Source: Treponema_C sp050937815 (GTDB lineage: Bacteria; Spirochaetota; Spirochaetia; Treponematales; Treponemataceae). Taken from it: 64,000 nucleotides of DNA. Shown piece after piece: positions 1 to 8,804 of the stretch (position 1 is the stretch's first letter; every line of letters starts with the position of its first letter). The notes beneath the pieces were generated by a model. That model had not been told where the DNA came from. It made no database searches and worked only from the letters and a program-made list of their open reading frames with translations. The translations under genes were made by a program, and so were the position numbers. The stretch covers positions 434,001 through 498,000 of the forward strand of contig NZ_JACDIJ010000001.1 of the NCBI RefSeq assembly GCF_050937815.1, given 5' to 3'.

Positions 1-64
1 AGTTGAGATTGATGACTTGCCGCCTCTTCGTAATACAATAAGAAACGGCATATAATCTTGCGAC

Positions 65-124
65 GTTTGCCGAAAGGCAAACTCGAGTTAAAATGAGCGG
101 CGCTGTTTTAGACGCTCATTTTAA
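65..124. repeat. Two adjacent hairpins at left edge
   Basis: Two perfect inverted repeats lie side by side. GTTTGCC (65-71) and GGCAAAC (76-82) enclose a GAAA tetraloop. TTAAAATGAGCG (88-99) pairs with CGCTCATTTTAA (113-124) around a 13-nt loop. No open frame of note covers 1-214. The block could be the tail of a dispersed intergenic element or a terminator for a gene outside the window; neither hairpin is followed by a long T run. Confidence 0.5.
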
Positions 125-147
125 ACAGTATCACATAAAAAAGAGCG

Positions 148-166
148 GCGGTCAAGTTCGGAAAAG
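148..166 (+). repeat. 19-bp dispersed repeat, copy 1
   Basis: GCGGTCAAGTTCGGAAAAG here is identical to 2624-2642. The two copies flank the block of small envelope and hypothetical genes (215-2526). They could be remnants of one interspersed element or of an insertion/duplication event. Confidence 0.5.
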
Positions 167-214
167 CACTTAAAAAAACGGTATTAAAACATCACAAATT
201 TTTTCAAACATTAT

Positions 215-595
215 TTACTCCTGATGATTGTGCATACTCGCAAGCTTTGAATATACAGTATAACTCCCGCATGCCATAGCAAAAAACACAATTATAAAAA
301 TGTCCATAATATATATATCAGTTGTTGCGATTTTTTTATGCATGAATATTTTTAAAAGGATTCCTGCAACTAAACAAAGAACACTGTACAGCAAACATAA
401 AAAAGGCACGATTTTATTTATATGCGTATTTTTTAACCTTTCCATAACCGATAGACTTACTATATGCGTAATTACGAGCATAAAAACATATATACACATC
501 ATAAATAAAAACAGGCCGAAATGTACTTTCGAAATTTTAATAATCCCCCATAAAAATGTTATCAATGTTAAAAACATTACGGGTATTTTTTTCAT
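215..595 (-). CDS. Hypothetical four-helix membrane protein
   Basis: A 126-residue protein beginning MKKIPVMFLT. This start is chosen because AAGGAG lies about seven bases upstream; the longer frame starting at 676 has no such site. It has about four hydrophobic segments separated by short basic loops, and ends in a short polar tail. I do not recognise the family. The next gene upstream on the strand is a decayed membrane-protein fragment (673-921), so the two may descend from a duplicated pair. Function unknown. Confidence 0.55.
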   Translation of the reverse strand: MKKIPVMFLTLITFLWGIIKISKVHFGLFLFMMCIYVFMLVITHIVSLSVMERLKNTHINKIVPFLCLLYSVLCLVAGILLKIFMHKKIATTDIYIMDIFIIVFFAMACGSYTVYSKLASMHNHQE

Positions 596-672
596 TGTCC
601 GCTCCTTATGAATAACAACTAAACAAAGAACACTGTACATCATCCCAAACCGAGCGGGAGATAAACTACCTT

Positions 673-921
673 TCATATCTTGTATTCCGTTCTTTTACTC
701 TCCCGGCCTCTTAAAAAACCGTGTAAAAAAATCAAAAAGAAAAGAATACTTAAAACCGATAATCCTTTGGGCATATTGCCTAAGTAAAAAATATATGATA
801 CGGAAATTATAAACGATATTATGGGAAACTGTGAAGTCTTTTTTGTAAATTCAGTAGACTGTGATAAAAAATAATGATGCGGGTATATCCCGTAAGCAAC
901 TGACAGCGGCTGTTTCTTTAT
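673..921 (-). pseudogene. Start-less remnant of a membrane protein
   Basis: The minus strand is open from just after a TAG at 922-924 to a TGA at 673-675, about 82 codons. The translation is clearly protein-like: an HHYFLSQSTEFTKK segment, two hydrophobic stretches, and a basic C-terminus RGRESKRTEYKI. There is no ATG, GTG or TTG near its beginning; the only in-frame Met is central. It directly follows the lipoprotein gene on the same strand. It is best read as the 3' remnant of a truncated membrane-protein gene. Confidence 0.45.
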
Positions 922-932
922 CTATCTTTGCT

Positions 933-1295
933 CTAAAATGTAACACATTTTCCATACTCAATAGAATAGAAAACAACCCCTATATCATTTTCATTTTTTG
1001 ACCAAACTTGAAGAGTCGAATAAGTAAATTTCCAAACGATATGTCTAACGGTAACTCCGCCATCCAACTCTTCTTTGGTAAAATATGCGTTAAAATCGGG
1101 TTCCATTTCATATCCCGAGATATCTTTGGGAATGGTTTTGTATTCATCTAAATACGGAGCACCGATTTTTTTAATCAGCTCATCAATATTTTGTCCGACA
1201 TACGTATCATATGTACAGCGGGGAACGCATAAACAATTCATGCAGCTACATAGACAGATAACGGCAAAAAATAATAAAAACAACTTTTTTATCAT
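933..1295 (-). CDS. Small hypothetical lipoprotein
   Basis: A 120-residue protein starting MIKKLFLLFF, with a GGGGG-type ribosome site just upstream. The basic, hydrophobic leader ends at LCSC, an atypical but plausible lipobox with Cys as acylation site. Residues after it resemble the short SmpA/BamE-like lipoprotein layout (a VGQNIDELIKKIGAP segment followed by a beta-rich part), as in small outer-membrane assembly lipoproteins. That similarity is by eye and weak. An upstream start at 1331 lacks an RBS and would bury the signal peptide. Confidence 0.55.
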   Translation of the reverse strand: MIKKLFLLFFAVICLCSCMNCLCVPRCTYDTYVGQNIDELIKKIGAPYLDEYKTIPKDISGYEMEPDFNAYFTKEELDGGVTVRHIVWKFTYSTLQVWSKNENDIGVVFYSIEYGKCVTF

Positions 1296-1365
1296 TGACA
1301 TCCCCCGGTACAACATCCGCCAAGGCTTCATATTCCCACATTTACGCCGATATCGATACTATAAA

Positions 1366-1947
1366 TCAGCGGATAGCTTCTAAATACGTATCGACATAAT
1401 CGATAGACAAAGCGTTATTCTCCGATTTTAAATGAGCTAAAAATAGTTTTTGTATCACTTTGCCTTTAGATCCCGACACATGTACGACAGTTAAAAAAGT
1501 ATCATTTTTTGAAACAGCTTGATTATAACTTTCCAGATATTTTTGTATTCGTTTGCGCTCGCTATACAAAAGTTCTTTTTCAAAAACGGTATATTCTTTT
1601 TCTTCGAATTCTTTTTTATGGTAAGAAAAATAATCCTTATAATTTATAAATGTTTGTTTATCTATATCCGCTACAGTGAGAGCATACCGATGTGAAGATA
1701 AAAGATAGCTGCCTTCCTCTATACCGCTCCATTTGTAAGTATAATCCGGTATAAAAGATAGACCGACACAAGCTGTTCCCGACACAAAAAGAATTATAGA
1801 CAGCATTATAAAAGCTCTTTTTCTAAAAACTTTATCCCGCTCGGACAGCGCAAAACTATGTTTTATTTTTTTTACGACAATAGTTAAAAACAAAAATCCT
1901 GCTGTAAAAAAAGAAAGTCCTGTTAAAAGATATCGTATGTTATTCAT
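1366..1947 (-). CDS. Hypothetical protein with two N-terminal membrane helices
   Basis: A 193-residue protein. Helices at about 5-26 and 43-65 are linked by a basic cytoplasmic loop. A charged, partly helical soluble domain (about 70-193) follows, probably outside the cytoplasm. It lies between the small lipoprotein gene and the secreted protein at 1976, all on the minus strand. The family is not recognised. The ribosome site is poor, so the start is only the first available Met. Confidence 0.55.
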   Translation of the reverse strand: MNNIRYLLTGLSFFTAGFLFLTIVVKKIKHSFALSERDKVFRKRAFIMLSIILFVSGTACVGLSFIPDYTYKWSGIEEGSYLLSSHRYALTVADIDKQTFINYKDYFSYHKKEFEEKEYTVFEKELLYSERKRIQKYLESYNQAVSKNDTFLTVVHVSGSKGKVIQKLFLAHLKSENNALSIDYVDTYLEAIR

Positions 1948-1975
1948 TTTGTGTGTCCGAATTATTGTCTGTTAT

Positions 1976-2347
1976 TTACTTTCCACATTCCGTTAAATTA
2001 TTACGGCGAGTATACGAATTTACAGCTTTTAAATCATCATATAAGATTCCGTCGTCATGTGCTCTCAAAGAAAAATCTCCTTTAAGTTCTTTTTCCGTAA
2101 ACGTCTTTATGATAAGCGTTTTTCCGTCATATTCTTCGTATCGTTCAAAGGATCGATAAGGTATACCAAGCACTCGGTCGGAATTGTTCCGCAATAAAAC
2201 TTCTACTGTTATTTTTTTTCCAACCGGAATGTAATTAAGACCGATACACTCCATTTCTTCTTTTATTTTGTCAACATCTTCAGCGGAAGCATATACCATT
2301 ACAATGCTCAAAGCCGAAGTTACTGCCGCCAACACTATTTTTTTCAC
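1976..2347 (-). CDS. Hypothetical secreted protein
   Basis: A 123-residue protein with a GTG start, chosen because AAGGAGG sits about nine bases upstream. Residues 1-23 form a Sec signal peptide ending near YASAED. The remainder contains a beta-rich segment of the kind seen in extracellular Ig-like modules (KKITVEVLLRNNSDRVLGI). It is probably co-transcribed with 1366-1947, 28 bp downstream. Function unknown. Confidence 0.55.
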   Translation of the reverse strand: MKKIVLAAVTSALSIVMVYASAEDVDKIKEEMECIGLNYIPVGKKITVEVLLRNNSDRVLGIPYRSFERYEEYDGKTLIIKTFTEKELKGDFSLRAHDDGILYDDLKAVNSYTRRNNLTECGK

Positions 2348-2400
2348 TTATCCGGCCTCCTTATTTCATAGTCCGCTTCGGGAGCCGACGTTTAAGCATT

Positions 2401-2526
2401 TTAATCAACATCGGCACGTTTCTTTTCTATTTTGATTTTCTCATCTTCATCGATGTTTTTACACATATACAAAAAATCATTCAAACCTTTTTGCGTTTTT
2501 TTTGTTATATAAGCATTACTATCCAT
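2401..2526 (-). pseudogene. Short gene remnant, 41 codons
   Basis: A protein-like, charged translation begins MDSNAYITKKTQKG and ends in KKRADVD. The frame is open a further 12 codons upstream without a start, with cysteine- and asparagine-rich sequence. No ribosome site is visible. It probably represents the C-terminus of a lost small lipoprotein or immunity-type gene. Otherwise the stretch 2348-2620 shows nothing recognisable. Confidence 0.25.
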
Positions 2527-2623
2527 AAAACTGTTTGTATCGCGACATAGATTAATATTCTTTTATATCTTAACTTCATTATGTACTCTCAAAACCCCTT
2601 TCACAGTAGCATAAGAAACTTTT

Positions 2624-2642
2624 GCGGTCAAGTTCGGAAAAG
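2624..2642 (+). repeat. 19-bp dispersed repeat, copy 2
   Basis: Identical to 148-166 and placed just before the alpha-galactosidase gene. A small hairpin follows directly (CCGCTTT and AAAGCGG with a 2-nt loop). Confidence 0.5.
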
Positions 2643-2729
2643 TCCGCTTTAAAAAGCGGCAGGAGTAAAAGCAGGACAGTCTCCCCCGCCCCTTTATATT
2701 TCCGGCAAAAATCGTTATACTTTTCGGGT

Positions 2730-5054
2730 ATGATTCACTGTGAAAACAAGGTATTTAATTTGGAAACGGATAATTCAAGTTACCGCTTCCGTGTTACCGA
2801 GTACGGACATTTGGAAACTCTTTATTACGGCACAAAGCTCGCAGATGAGGATGTTGAAACCCTTGCTTTAAAACGTACGGCGCAAAGAGGCTCTTCGGTT
2901 TGTTACGACGAAAAAAATCCCCTCTACGTACTCGATAACATTCCCTTACAGTGGTCGGGAAACGGACGCGGAGATTACCGGTATTGCCCTGCGGAAATCC
3001 GTATGCCCGATACAAGCTTTACCCACGACTTTATATACACATCTCATAAAACGGAAAAAGGCTGCATGCCGCCCTCTTCCCTCCCCTCGGCCGTTGACGG
3101 AAACAAAGACGCCGAAACCCTCGTCATCAATTTAAAAGATGCGACAGATGTCGAATTGATACTCTTTTACACGGTTTTTCCGTCCTGCGATGTGATTACG
3201 CGGCGGGCGCTTTTAATTAACCGAAGCGAAAAACCCTTGGAAATACGGCGCATAATGAGTATGATGATTGACCTTCCCGACAGAGGATTTACCATGCATA
3301 CCTTTGACGGAAGCTGGGCAAAGGAAGCTCATATTCATTCAAAAGAAATTGCGTACGGAATGTGGGTAAACGAATCGACGACCGGAACAAGTTCCAATCG
3401 GCACAACCCCGGTTTTTTAATGACTTCGCGGAACGCCGATGAAGATTCGGGCGAAGTGTACGCCTTTAATCTTGTGTACAGCGGTAATCATTTCGGATTT
3501 ATTCAAAAAAGCCATACGGATTTAATACGCATCGGTATCGGTATAAGCCCCCACTGTTTTTCGTGGGATTTAAAACAGGCAGAACGTTTTGAAACACCGG
3601 AAGCGGTTCTTTCGTTTTCGGCGGCAGGGTTTAACGGTATGCGAAAAAATATGCACCGTTTTGTAAACAACTGCATTGTGCGCGGCGAATGGAAGGAAAA
3701 AGAACGCCCGGTTTTATTCAATAATTGGGAAGGAAACTTTTTTAAGTTTAACCGCCGCTCGCTTTTAAAGGCGGCACAAAAGGCAAAAAAAATCGGCATC
3801 GAACTTTTTGTACTCGATGACGGATGGTTCGGAGAACGCAACAGCGATACGGCAGGCTTGGGCGATTACAGCGTAAACACTAAAAAACTTCCCGGCGGTA
3901 TAAAACGCCTTGCCGACAGCGTACGCAAAATCGGCCTTGACTTCGGGCTTTGGTTTGAACCGGAAATGGTAAACGAAGACAGCGATTTATTCCGCACTCA
4001 TCCTGAATGGGCGGTAAAAGAACCGTCAAGGCAGCCGGTACGCGGCCGCCATCAGCTTGTTTTAAACCTCTGCCTTCCGGAAGTACAAAACTATATCGTA
4101 AAAAACGTATGCCGTATTTTGGATGAAGCGGATATCTCCTATGTAAAATGGGATATGAATCGTTATCTGGGCGCAGCCTTTTCGCCGTCTCTCGAAAATC
4201 AGGGTGAGTTTTTTCACCGTTATGTTTCGGGCTTGTATGAAATCCTTCACCGGATTTTCGATGAGCGGCCGCACATCCTGCTTGAAAGCTGCTCGTCCGG
4301 AGGCAACCGCTTTGATTTGGGTATGCTTTGTTTTTCGCCGCAAATATGGACATCGGATAACACCGACCCTGTCGAACGCCAGCGGATTCAATCATCTTTA
4401 AGCATTTTGTATCCCCTTTCGACAATGGGTGCCCACGTGTCGGCGGCGCCTCACCAGCAAACGCTGCGCGAAACTTCTTTAAGCACACGCTTTAATACGG
4501 CCTGTTTCGGTGTTCTCGGCTATGAACTTGATTTGCAGTTTTTAACGTATGCGGAACAAAAAGAAATACAAGAACAAATCGCTTTTTATAAAAAATACCG
4601 AAAAGTGTTTCAATTCGGTGATTTTTCGCATACGAACGGTTTTAAAGACAATCAGTTTTTTTGGCAATGCACACGGGATAATATCGCGCTTACCGGATTT
4701 TTTCAGGGGACTGCAAAGACCGCCGACACTCATACGGTTTTAAAAGTCAGAGGCCTTAAAAGCGATACCGTCTACACAATCAAAACAAAACCGCAGCGGC
4801 TTTTTCTTAAACGTTTCGGCGGCCTTGTAAAGCATATACTGCCGATAAGCCTCGATCCGGACGGTTTTATTTTGCGGACGGCAAACCGCTTTTATACTTT
4901 GAATGACTGCGTTGAAACCTATAAGGCTTCGGGCAAACTTTTGGAGCAGGGCATTTTTTTAAACAACCAGTTTACGGGTTCGTATTATAATACAAAGACA
5001 CAGCTTTTAGGAGATTTCGGCTCCTATTTATTTATAACAAAGGAAGCGGGATAA
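2730..5054 (+). CDS. Alpha-galactosidase, GH36 family
   Basis: Hydrolyses terminal alpha-1,6-galactose from melibiose or raffinose-type sugars; cytoplasmic, as no signal peptide is seen. The 774-residue length fits GH36 enzymes of about 730-780. Motifs in order: LDDGWFGERN (substrate loop of the TIM barrel), LWFEPEMVN, YVKWDMNRYL with D475 as expected nucleophile, LLESCSSGGNRFD, and WTSDNTD with D543 as expected acid/base. An N-terminal beta-supersandwich precedes the barrel. The Met at 2730 is chosen because residues before it (from 2622) are basic, lie within repeat sequence and do not match the family; the ribosome site is weak. The downstream sugar symporter begins one base after the stop, so the two form an operon. 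Confidence 0.93.
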   Translation: MIHCENKVFNLETDNSSYRFRVTEYGHLETLYYGTKLADEDVETLALKRTAQRGSSVCYDEKNPLYVLDNIPLQWSGNGRGDYRYCPAEIRMPDTSFTHDFIYTSHKTEKGCMPPSSLPSAVDGNKDAETLVINLKDATDVELILFYTVFPSCDVITRRALLINRSEKPLEIRRIMSMMIDLPDRGFTMHTFDGSWAKEAHIHSKEIAYGMWVNESTTGTSSNRHNPGFLMTSRNADEDSGEVYAFNLVYSGNHFGFIQKSHTDLIRIGIGISPHCFSWDLKQAERFETPEAVLSFSAAGFNGMRKNMHRFVNNCIVRGEWKEKERPVLFNNWEGNFFKFNRRSLLKAAQKAKKIGIELFVLDDGWFGERNSDTAGLGDYSVNTKKLPGGIKRLADSVRKIGLDFGLWFEPEMVNEDSDLFRTHPEWAVKEPSRQPVRGRHQLVLNLCLPEVQNYIVKNVCRILDEADISYVKWDMNRYLGAAFSPSLENQGEFFHRYVSGLYEILHRIFDERPHILLESCSSGGNRFDLGMLCFSPQIWTSDNTDPVERQRIQSSLSILYPLSTMGAHVSAAPHQQTLRETSLSTRFNTACFGVLGYELDLQFLTYAEQKEIQEQIAFYKKYRKVFQFGDFSHTNGFKDNQFFWQCTRDNIALTGFFQGTAKTADTHTVLKVRGLKSDTVYTIKTKPQRLFLKRFGGLVKHILPISLDPDGFILRTANRFYTLNDCVETYKASGKLLEQGIFLNNQFTGSYYNTKTQLLGDFGSYLFITKEAG

Positions 5055-5055
5055 A

Positions 5056-6420
5056 ATGAAACAAAACAGATGGACCTTCGGCTTGGGAACGATAGGCCGC
5101 GATATGGTGTATTCCCTGGTCAGCATGTATTTGATTTTTTACATGACCGACGTTATTTATGTTCCGACAAACGTATTGTGGAGCATTACGGGTATAGTCC
5201 TTGCAGCCCGCATTTTCGACGCATGTAACGATCCGATTATGGGCTTGATAGTCGATAATACCAAGACCAAGTACGGAAAGTTTAAGCCTTGGATAGCCTT
5301 CGGTGCCCTGACCTCGGGGATTTTAACAATCCTTCTTTTTACCGATTTCGGGATTAAGGGCGGGGTCTATGCTGTCTTCTTCGGTATTATCTATCTTTTA
5401 TGGGGAATTGCCTTTACCACAAACGATATAAGCTATTGGTCAATGCTTCCCTCTTTAAGCGTCGATCAAAAAGAACGGGAAAAAATAGGCGCTATTGCCC
5501 GTATTTGCGCAAATGTCGGCCTTTTCTTTGTCGTTGCAGGTATATTGCCTATTACAACCGCTTTAGGCCATAAAACGGGCAGCCTTGCCAAAGGATATTT
5601 TTTCTTTGCAATTATGGTTACCGTGATTATGTGGTTCGGTCAAATTATAACCTTAATCGGAGTAAAAGAACCCGAAATAACAAAGCCTCAAAAGCATACC
5701 TCCCTCAAAGAACTTTTAAGCGTTATCGCAAAAAACGACCAGCTCCTTTTGACGGCAATAGCCATGACCCTCTTTATGATAGGCTACATGACTACAACAA
5801 GTTTCGGCCTCTACTTTTTTAAGTACGCTTACGGCGATGAGGGTATGCATTCCGTATTTGCGGTTATTCTCGGCCTTTCCCAAATTTCAGCCCTCATTAT
5901 TTTTCCGGTTTTAAGTAAATTTTTTGTAAGGCAGAACATATATACGGCTTCCATAATAATGGTTTTGGCGGGCTACCTCATCTTCTTTTTTGCACCTGTA
6001 AATACCATGCTTTTTATAGGCATTTCGGGCGTTTTGCTCTTTGTGGGTCAAGCCTTTATTCAGCTTATGATGCTCATGTTCCTTGCCGACTGTGTTGACT
6101 ACGGCCATTGGAAACTTGGCAAGCGGAATGACAGTATTTCGTTTTCGATTCAGCCCTTTATCAATAAGCTTTCGGGAGCTATCGGAAACGGCATCGTAAG
6201 TGCAGTCGTCATCCTTTCGGGAATCAAAGAAGCTTCATCCGCCGCCGAGGTTACAAAAGAAGGCCTTTTGATGATGAAAAGCGCCATGCTCGTCTTTCCT
6301 CTTTTTTGCATTGTCGGCAGCTACATCCTCTACCGCCTCCGTTATAAAATCGATGAGAAAACCTACGAGCGCATTTTAACGGAACTTGAAGAGCGCGGAG
6401 AGCTGGTAAGGAAAGAGTAA
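5056..6420 (+). CDS. MelB-like GPH family sugar:cation symporter
   Basis: A 454-residue transporter of the inner membrane with about 12 hydrophobic helices, of the glycoside-pentoside-hexuronide:cation symporter family (MFS fold). The conserved helix II motif FDACNDPIMG is present, with Asp55 and Asp59 at the same positions as the cation-binding aspartates known in MelB. It is followed by the loop motif YGKFKPW. It starts one base after the alpha-galactosidase stop, with AAGGAAG inside that gene as ribosome site. It probably brings in the galactoside that the enzyme cleaves; the actual substrate (melibiose or other) is inferred from this pairing. Confidence 0.9.
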   Translation: MKQNRWTFGLGTIGRDMVYSLVSMYLIFYMTDVIYVPTNVLWSITGIVLAARIFDACNDPIMGLIVDNTKTKYGKFKPWIAFGALTSGILTILLFTDFGIKGGVYAVFFGIIYLLWGIAFTTNDISYWSMLPSLSVDQKEREKIGAIARICANVGLFFVVAGILPITTALGHKTGSLAKGYFFFAIMVTVIMWFGQIITLIGVKEPEITKPQKHTSLKELLSVIAKNDQLLLTAIAMTLFMIGYMTTTSFGLYFFKYAYGDEGMHSVFAVILGLSQISALIIFPVLSKFFVRQNIYTASIIMVLAGYLIFFFAPVNTMLFIGISGVLLFVGQAFIQLMMLMFLADCVDYGHWKLGKRNDSISFSIQPFINKLSGAIGNGIVSAVVILSGIKEASSAAEVTKEGLLMMKSAMLVFPLFCIVGSYILYRLRYKIDEKTYERILTELEERGELVRKE

Positions 6421-6431
6421 ATTTATCATAT

Positions 6432-6475
6432 TTGTAAACAATTATATTGACATTGTAAATAATCGTATGTATAAT
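6432..6475 (+). promoter_or_regulatory. Promoter and candidate operator of the TA operon
   Basis: TTGACA (6447-6452) and TATAAT (6470-6475) are exact sigma-70 consensus boxes with a 17-bp spacer. Two direct repeats TTGTAAAYAAT (6432-6442 and 6453-6463) are 21 bp apart, two helical turns, one upstream of and one inside the promoter. Ribbon-helix-helix antitoxins of the DinJ type autoregulate, so these repeats are the likely binding sites; this is an inference. Confidence 0.7.
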
Positions 6476-6507
6476 ATAAATATATTTTAAGACAATGGAG
6501 ATTTTCT

Positions 6508-6777
6508 ATGGCTCAAATAAATGTTAATATAAGAATGGATGCTGACATAAAAAAAGAGGCCGAACAGCTTTTTGATAGTTTGGGAATGAATATGACAACA
6601 GCATTTAATATTTTTATTCGTCAATCGTTAAGAATCGGCGGTATTCCGTTTAAAATTATGAGTGACGAAAAAGGTTTTTATAATAAATATAATCAGGAAA
6701 GACTAAAAGCGGCAGCTGAACGGATGAATCAGGGAAAATATATTGTGCATGACACGATAGAGGAAATAAATGATTAA
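6508..6777 (+). CDS. Type II antitoxin, RelB/DinJ family
   Basis: An 89-residue antitoxin with an N-terminal ribbon-helix-helix DNA-binding domain (about 1-45: a beta strand INVNIRMD, then helices containing AEQLFDSLGMNMTTAFNIF). The C-terminal tail that wraps the toxin follows. The segment RIGGIPFKI is characteristic of the DinJ group. It has GGAG upstream and overlaps the toxin gene by 8 bp, the usual translational coupling of such pairs. It should neutralise the toxin and repress the shared promoter. Confidence 0.9.
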   Translation: MAQINVNIRMDADIKKEAEQLFDSLGMNMTTAFNIFIRQSLRIGGIPFKIMSDEKGFYNKYNQERLKAAAERMNQGKYIVHDTIEEIND

Positions 6778-7033
6778 AGCATGGGATGAAGATGCTTGGG
6801 AAGATTATATTTATTGGCAAATAGAAGACAAAAAAGTATTAAAAAGAATTAATCAGTTAATTAAAGATATTGAGAGAAACGGCAATGCGGGTTTAGGGCA
6901 TCCTGAAGCATTAAAAGGAAATTTATCCGGATTTTGGAGCCGCCGAATTGATCAAAAAAACAGACTGGTTTATAGAATACTCGGTAATCAAATACAAATA
7001 ATTCAGTGCAAAACTCATTATGGTGAGAAATAA
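6770..7033 (+). CDS. Type II toxin, YoeB family mRNA interferase
   Basis: An 87-residue ribosome-dependent mRNA interferase of the RelE fold. Residues matching the known E. coli YoeB catalytic set are in place: Glu46 (GHPEALKG), Arg65 (KNRLVYRI), and the C-terminal His83-Tyr84 (KTHYGEK). Length equals YoeB. It overlaps the antitoxin by 8 bp. The pairing of a YoeB-type toxin with a DinJ-type antitoxin is mixed relative to E. coli names but common. Its 3' end runs into the region where the response regulator begins. Confidence 0.92.
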   Translation: MIKAWDEDAWEDYIYWQIEDKKVLKRINQLIKDIERNGNAGLGHPEALKGNLSGFWSRRIDQKNRLVYRILGNQIQIIQCKTHYGEK

Positions 7034-7061
7034 TTTGGATAAAGATTCCGATGTAATTCTT

Positions 7062-7676
7062 ATGACCCTCCTTATAATTGAAGACGATGATGCGATACGA
7101 AAAGAGATAAAAACCTTTTTTAAGGCGGATTTCGATATTGCGGAAGCCGCCTCGATAAAAGAGGCTTTGCCCTATCTTGATTCCGATATTATACTCCTCG
7201 ATTTAAACCTTGGCAGAGAATCTTCTTTACCGCTTATCCCGAAAATAGAATCGGCTTGCATAGTTATTTCGGTTCAAGATGATGAGCAAACGATTGTCAG
7301 GGCCTTGGAAGAAGGTGCTTGCGATTATGTAACAAAGCCTTTCAGCCTCAATGTGCTTAAAGCGCGGATAAACGCAATTTTACGCCGGAACAATAATCAG
7401 GATATTTATTTGAATATAAAAAACGGAGAGCCTATAATTCTCATCGATAAAAAGGAAATTATATTGACAAAAAAAGAATATCAAATAATGAGCCTTTTTT
7501 TAAATAACTCGAGCACGGTTTTAACGCGCAGCCTTATCTTGGAACATATTTGGGATAAGGACGAGGCATTTGTCGAAGATAACACGCTGACCGTTACGAT
7601 GAGCCGCCTTAAAAACAAGATAGGCAGCTCAAAGATAGAAACCGTAAGAGGAATAGGCTACAGGTGGAAGGGTTAA
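7062..7676 (+). CDS. OmpR-type response regulator
   Basis: A 204-residue regulator. The receiver domain (about 1-115) has the acidic pocket IIEDDD, phospho-acceptor Asp47 (ILLDLNLG) and the lysine in VTKPFS. The winged-helix DNA-binding domain (about 125-204) ends in TVTMSRLKNKIGSS and RGIGYRW. The start MTLLIIEDDD is chosen to match the family; a Met at 7020 would add 14 residues overlapping the toxin gene, and neither has a clear ribosome site. The kinase follows after 1 bp. It probably controls the adjacent ABC transporter genes, as in Bce-like systems, though the Rpn gene now separates them. Confidence 0.9.
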   Translation: MTLLIIEDDDAIRKEIKTFFKADFDIAEAASIKEALPYLDSDIILLDLNLGRESSLPLIPKIESACIVISVQDDEQTIVRALEEGACDYVTKPFSLNVLKARINAILRRNNNQDIYLNIKNGEPIILIDKKEIILTKKEYQIMSLFLNNSSTVLTRSLILEHIWDKDEAFVEDNTLTVTMSRLKNKIGSSKIETVRGIGYRWKG

Positions 7677-7677
7677 C

Positions 7678-8766
7678 ATGCGAGGCTTAAAAATACTCTT
7701 TGCCGTTTATTTTTGCATTTTGACGGCTCTCGGTTTTTTTGCTTACAAAAACTTTCAGGAAAAATATACGGCTTCTCTTTCCGCAGTTTTACAGTATCTT
7801 CCCGATGAACAAAAGATTGAAGCCCTGCAAAAAATAAAAACGGATAGTATACGGACGGAAGGCGTAAAAACGGAACTCCTTGAAAAACTCATGTACAGGG
7901 AAGACAATTCCCCTTTTTATCTTATGCTCTGTGCCGTTTTTGTTTTGATTTTGAGTGCCTGCCTTTTGGAATGTTTTTTTTACAGGCGGCAGAATAAAAA
8001 AGAAACGGACAACATCGCCTCCTACCTTGATTCCCTTGAAAAAGGAGAGGGAAAACTGATTCCTAAAAACGGGGGGATTCTTTACGATAGGCTTTACAAG
8101 CTGTATACCGAACTCATTTTTGAACGGGAAAATGCTCAAGCCGAAAAGCTTAGATTTCAAAAAAATCTTGAAGATATAGCCCATCAAATAAAAACACCCA
8201 TTACGGCAATGCTCCTTTCCTTGGAAAACTCAAGCCCGTCCGCAGATAATTCTCCGCTGCACCGCTTAAATGAGCTTACCGAAAGGCTGCTTCATTCGGC
8301 AAGCCTTGAATCCGGAACCGTGCCGATGAAAAAAGAACCTGTTTCCGTTTATGAAGCTTGTTTTGAAGCTTATGAGGCTTGCGAACATCTTTTTGAACAA
8401 AAAGGCATTGCCGTTCATATCGAATCTTCCGGTATCCTTATAAGTGCCGACTATTATTGGATAACCGAAGCCTTTATGAATATTTTTAAAAATGCAGCTT
8501 CCTATCTTTCAAAGGGAAACACTGTAAACGTCTTTTTTAACGAAACACCCCTTTACACGGAAGTTATCTTTAAAGATGACGGGAGCGGTATTCAAAAAGA
8601 AGCCTTGCGCTCCGTCTTTAACCGCTTTTATAAAACTCCCGATTCCAAGGGTTTCGGCTTAGGTTTAAACATCACAAAATCCATTGCCGAAAAAAACAAC
8701 GGCACCCTTTGCGCTTACAACGAAAACGGTGCCGTATTTAAATTTACGTTTTATAAGGGAATTTGA
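7678..8766 (+). CDS. Sensor histidine kinase
   Basis: A 362-residue membrane kinase. Helices at about 5-22 and 79-98 enclose an external segment of about 55 residues. A short linker leads to the HisKA dimerisation domain with phospho-acceptor His169 (DIAHQIKTPI). The HATPase domain follows with N-box NIFKNAASYL, G1 DDGSGI, and G2 GFGLGLNI. It starts one base after the regulator stop and is co-transcribed with it. The small sensor region gives no clue to the ligand; cell-envelope stress or peptide antibiotics are plausible because of the neighbouring FtsX-type transporter. Confidence 0.9.
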   Translation: MRGLKILFAVYFCILTALGFFAYKNFQEKYTASLSAVLQYLPDEQKIEALQKIKTDSIRTEGVKTELLEKLMYREDNSPFYLMLCAVFVLILSACLLECFFYRRQNKKETDNIASYLDSLEKGEGKLIPKNGGILYDRLYKLYTELIFERENAQAEKLRFQKNLEDIAHQIKTPITAMLLSLENSSPSADNSPLHRLNELTERLLHSASLESGTVPMKKEPVSVYEACFEAYEACEHLFEQKGIAVHIESSGILISADYYWITEAFMNIFKNAASYLSKGNTVNVFFNETPLYTEVIFKDDGSGIQKEALRSVFNRFYKTPDSKGFGLGLNITKSIAEKNNGTLCAYNENGAVFKFTFYKGI

Positions 8767-8804
8767 AGAATATTATTGCGAATAATTAACTTATACTTTT
8801 TCAA

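Noticed and set aside
3880..4488. Long minus-strand frame (202 codons) opposite the alpha-galactosidase
   Set aside because: It mirrors highly conserved GH36 coding sequence, has no ribosome site and its translation has no protein-like pattern.
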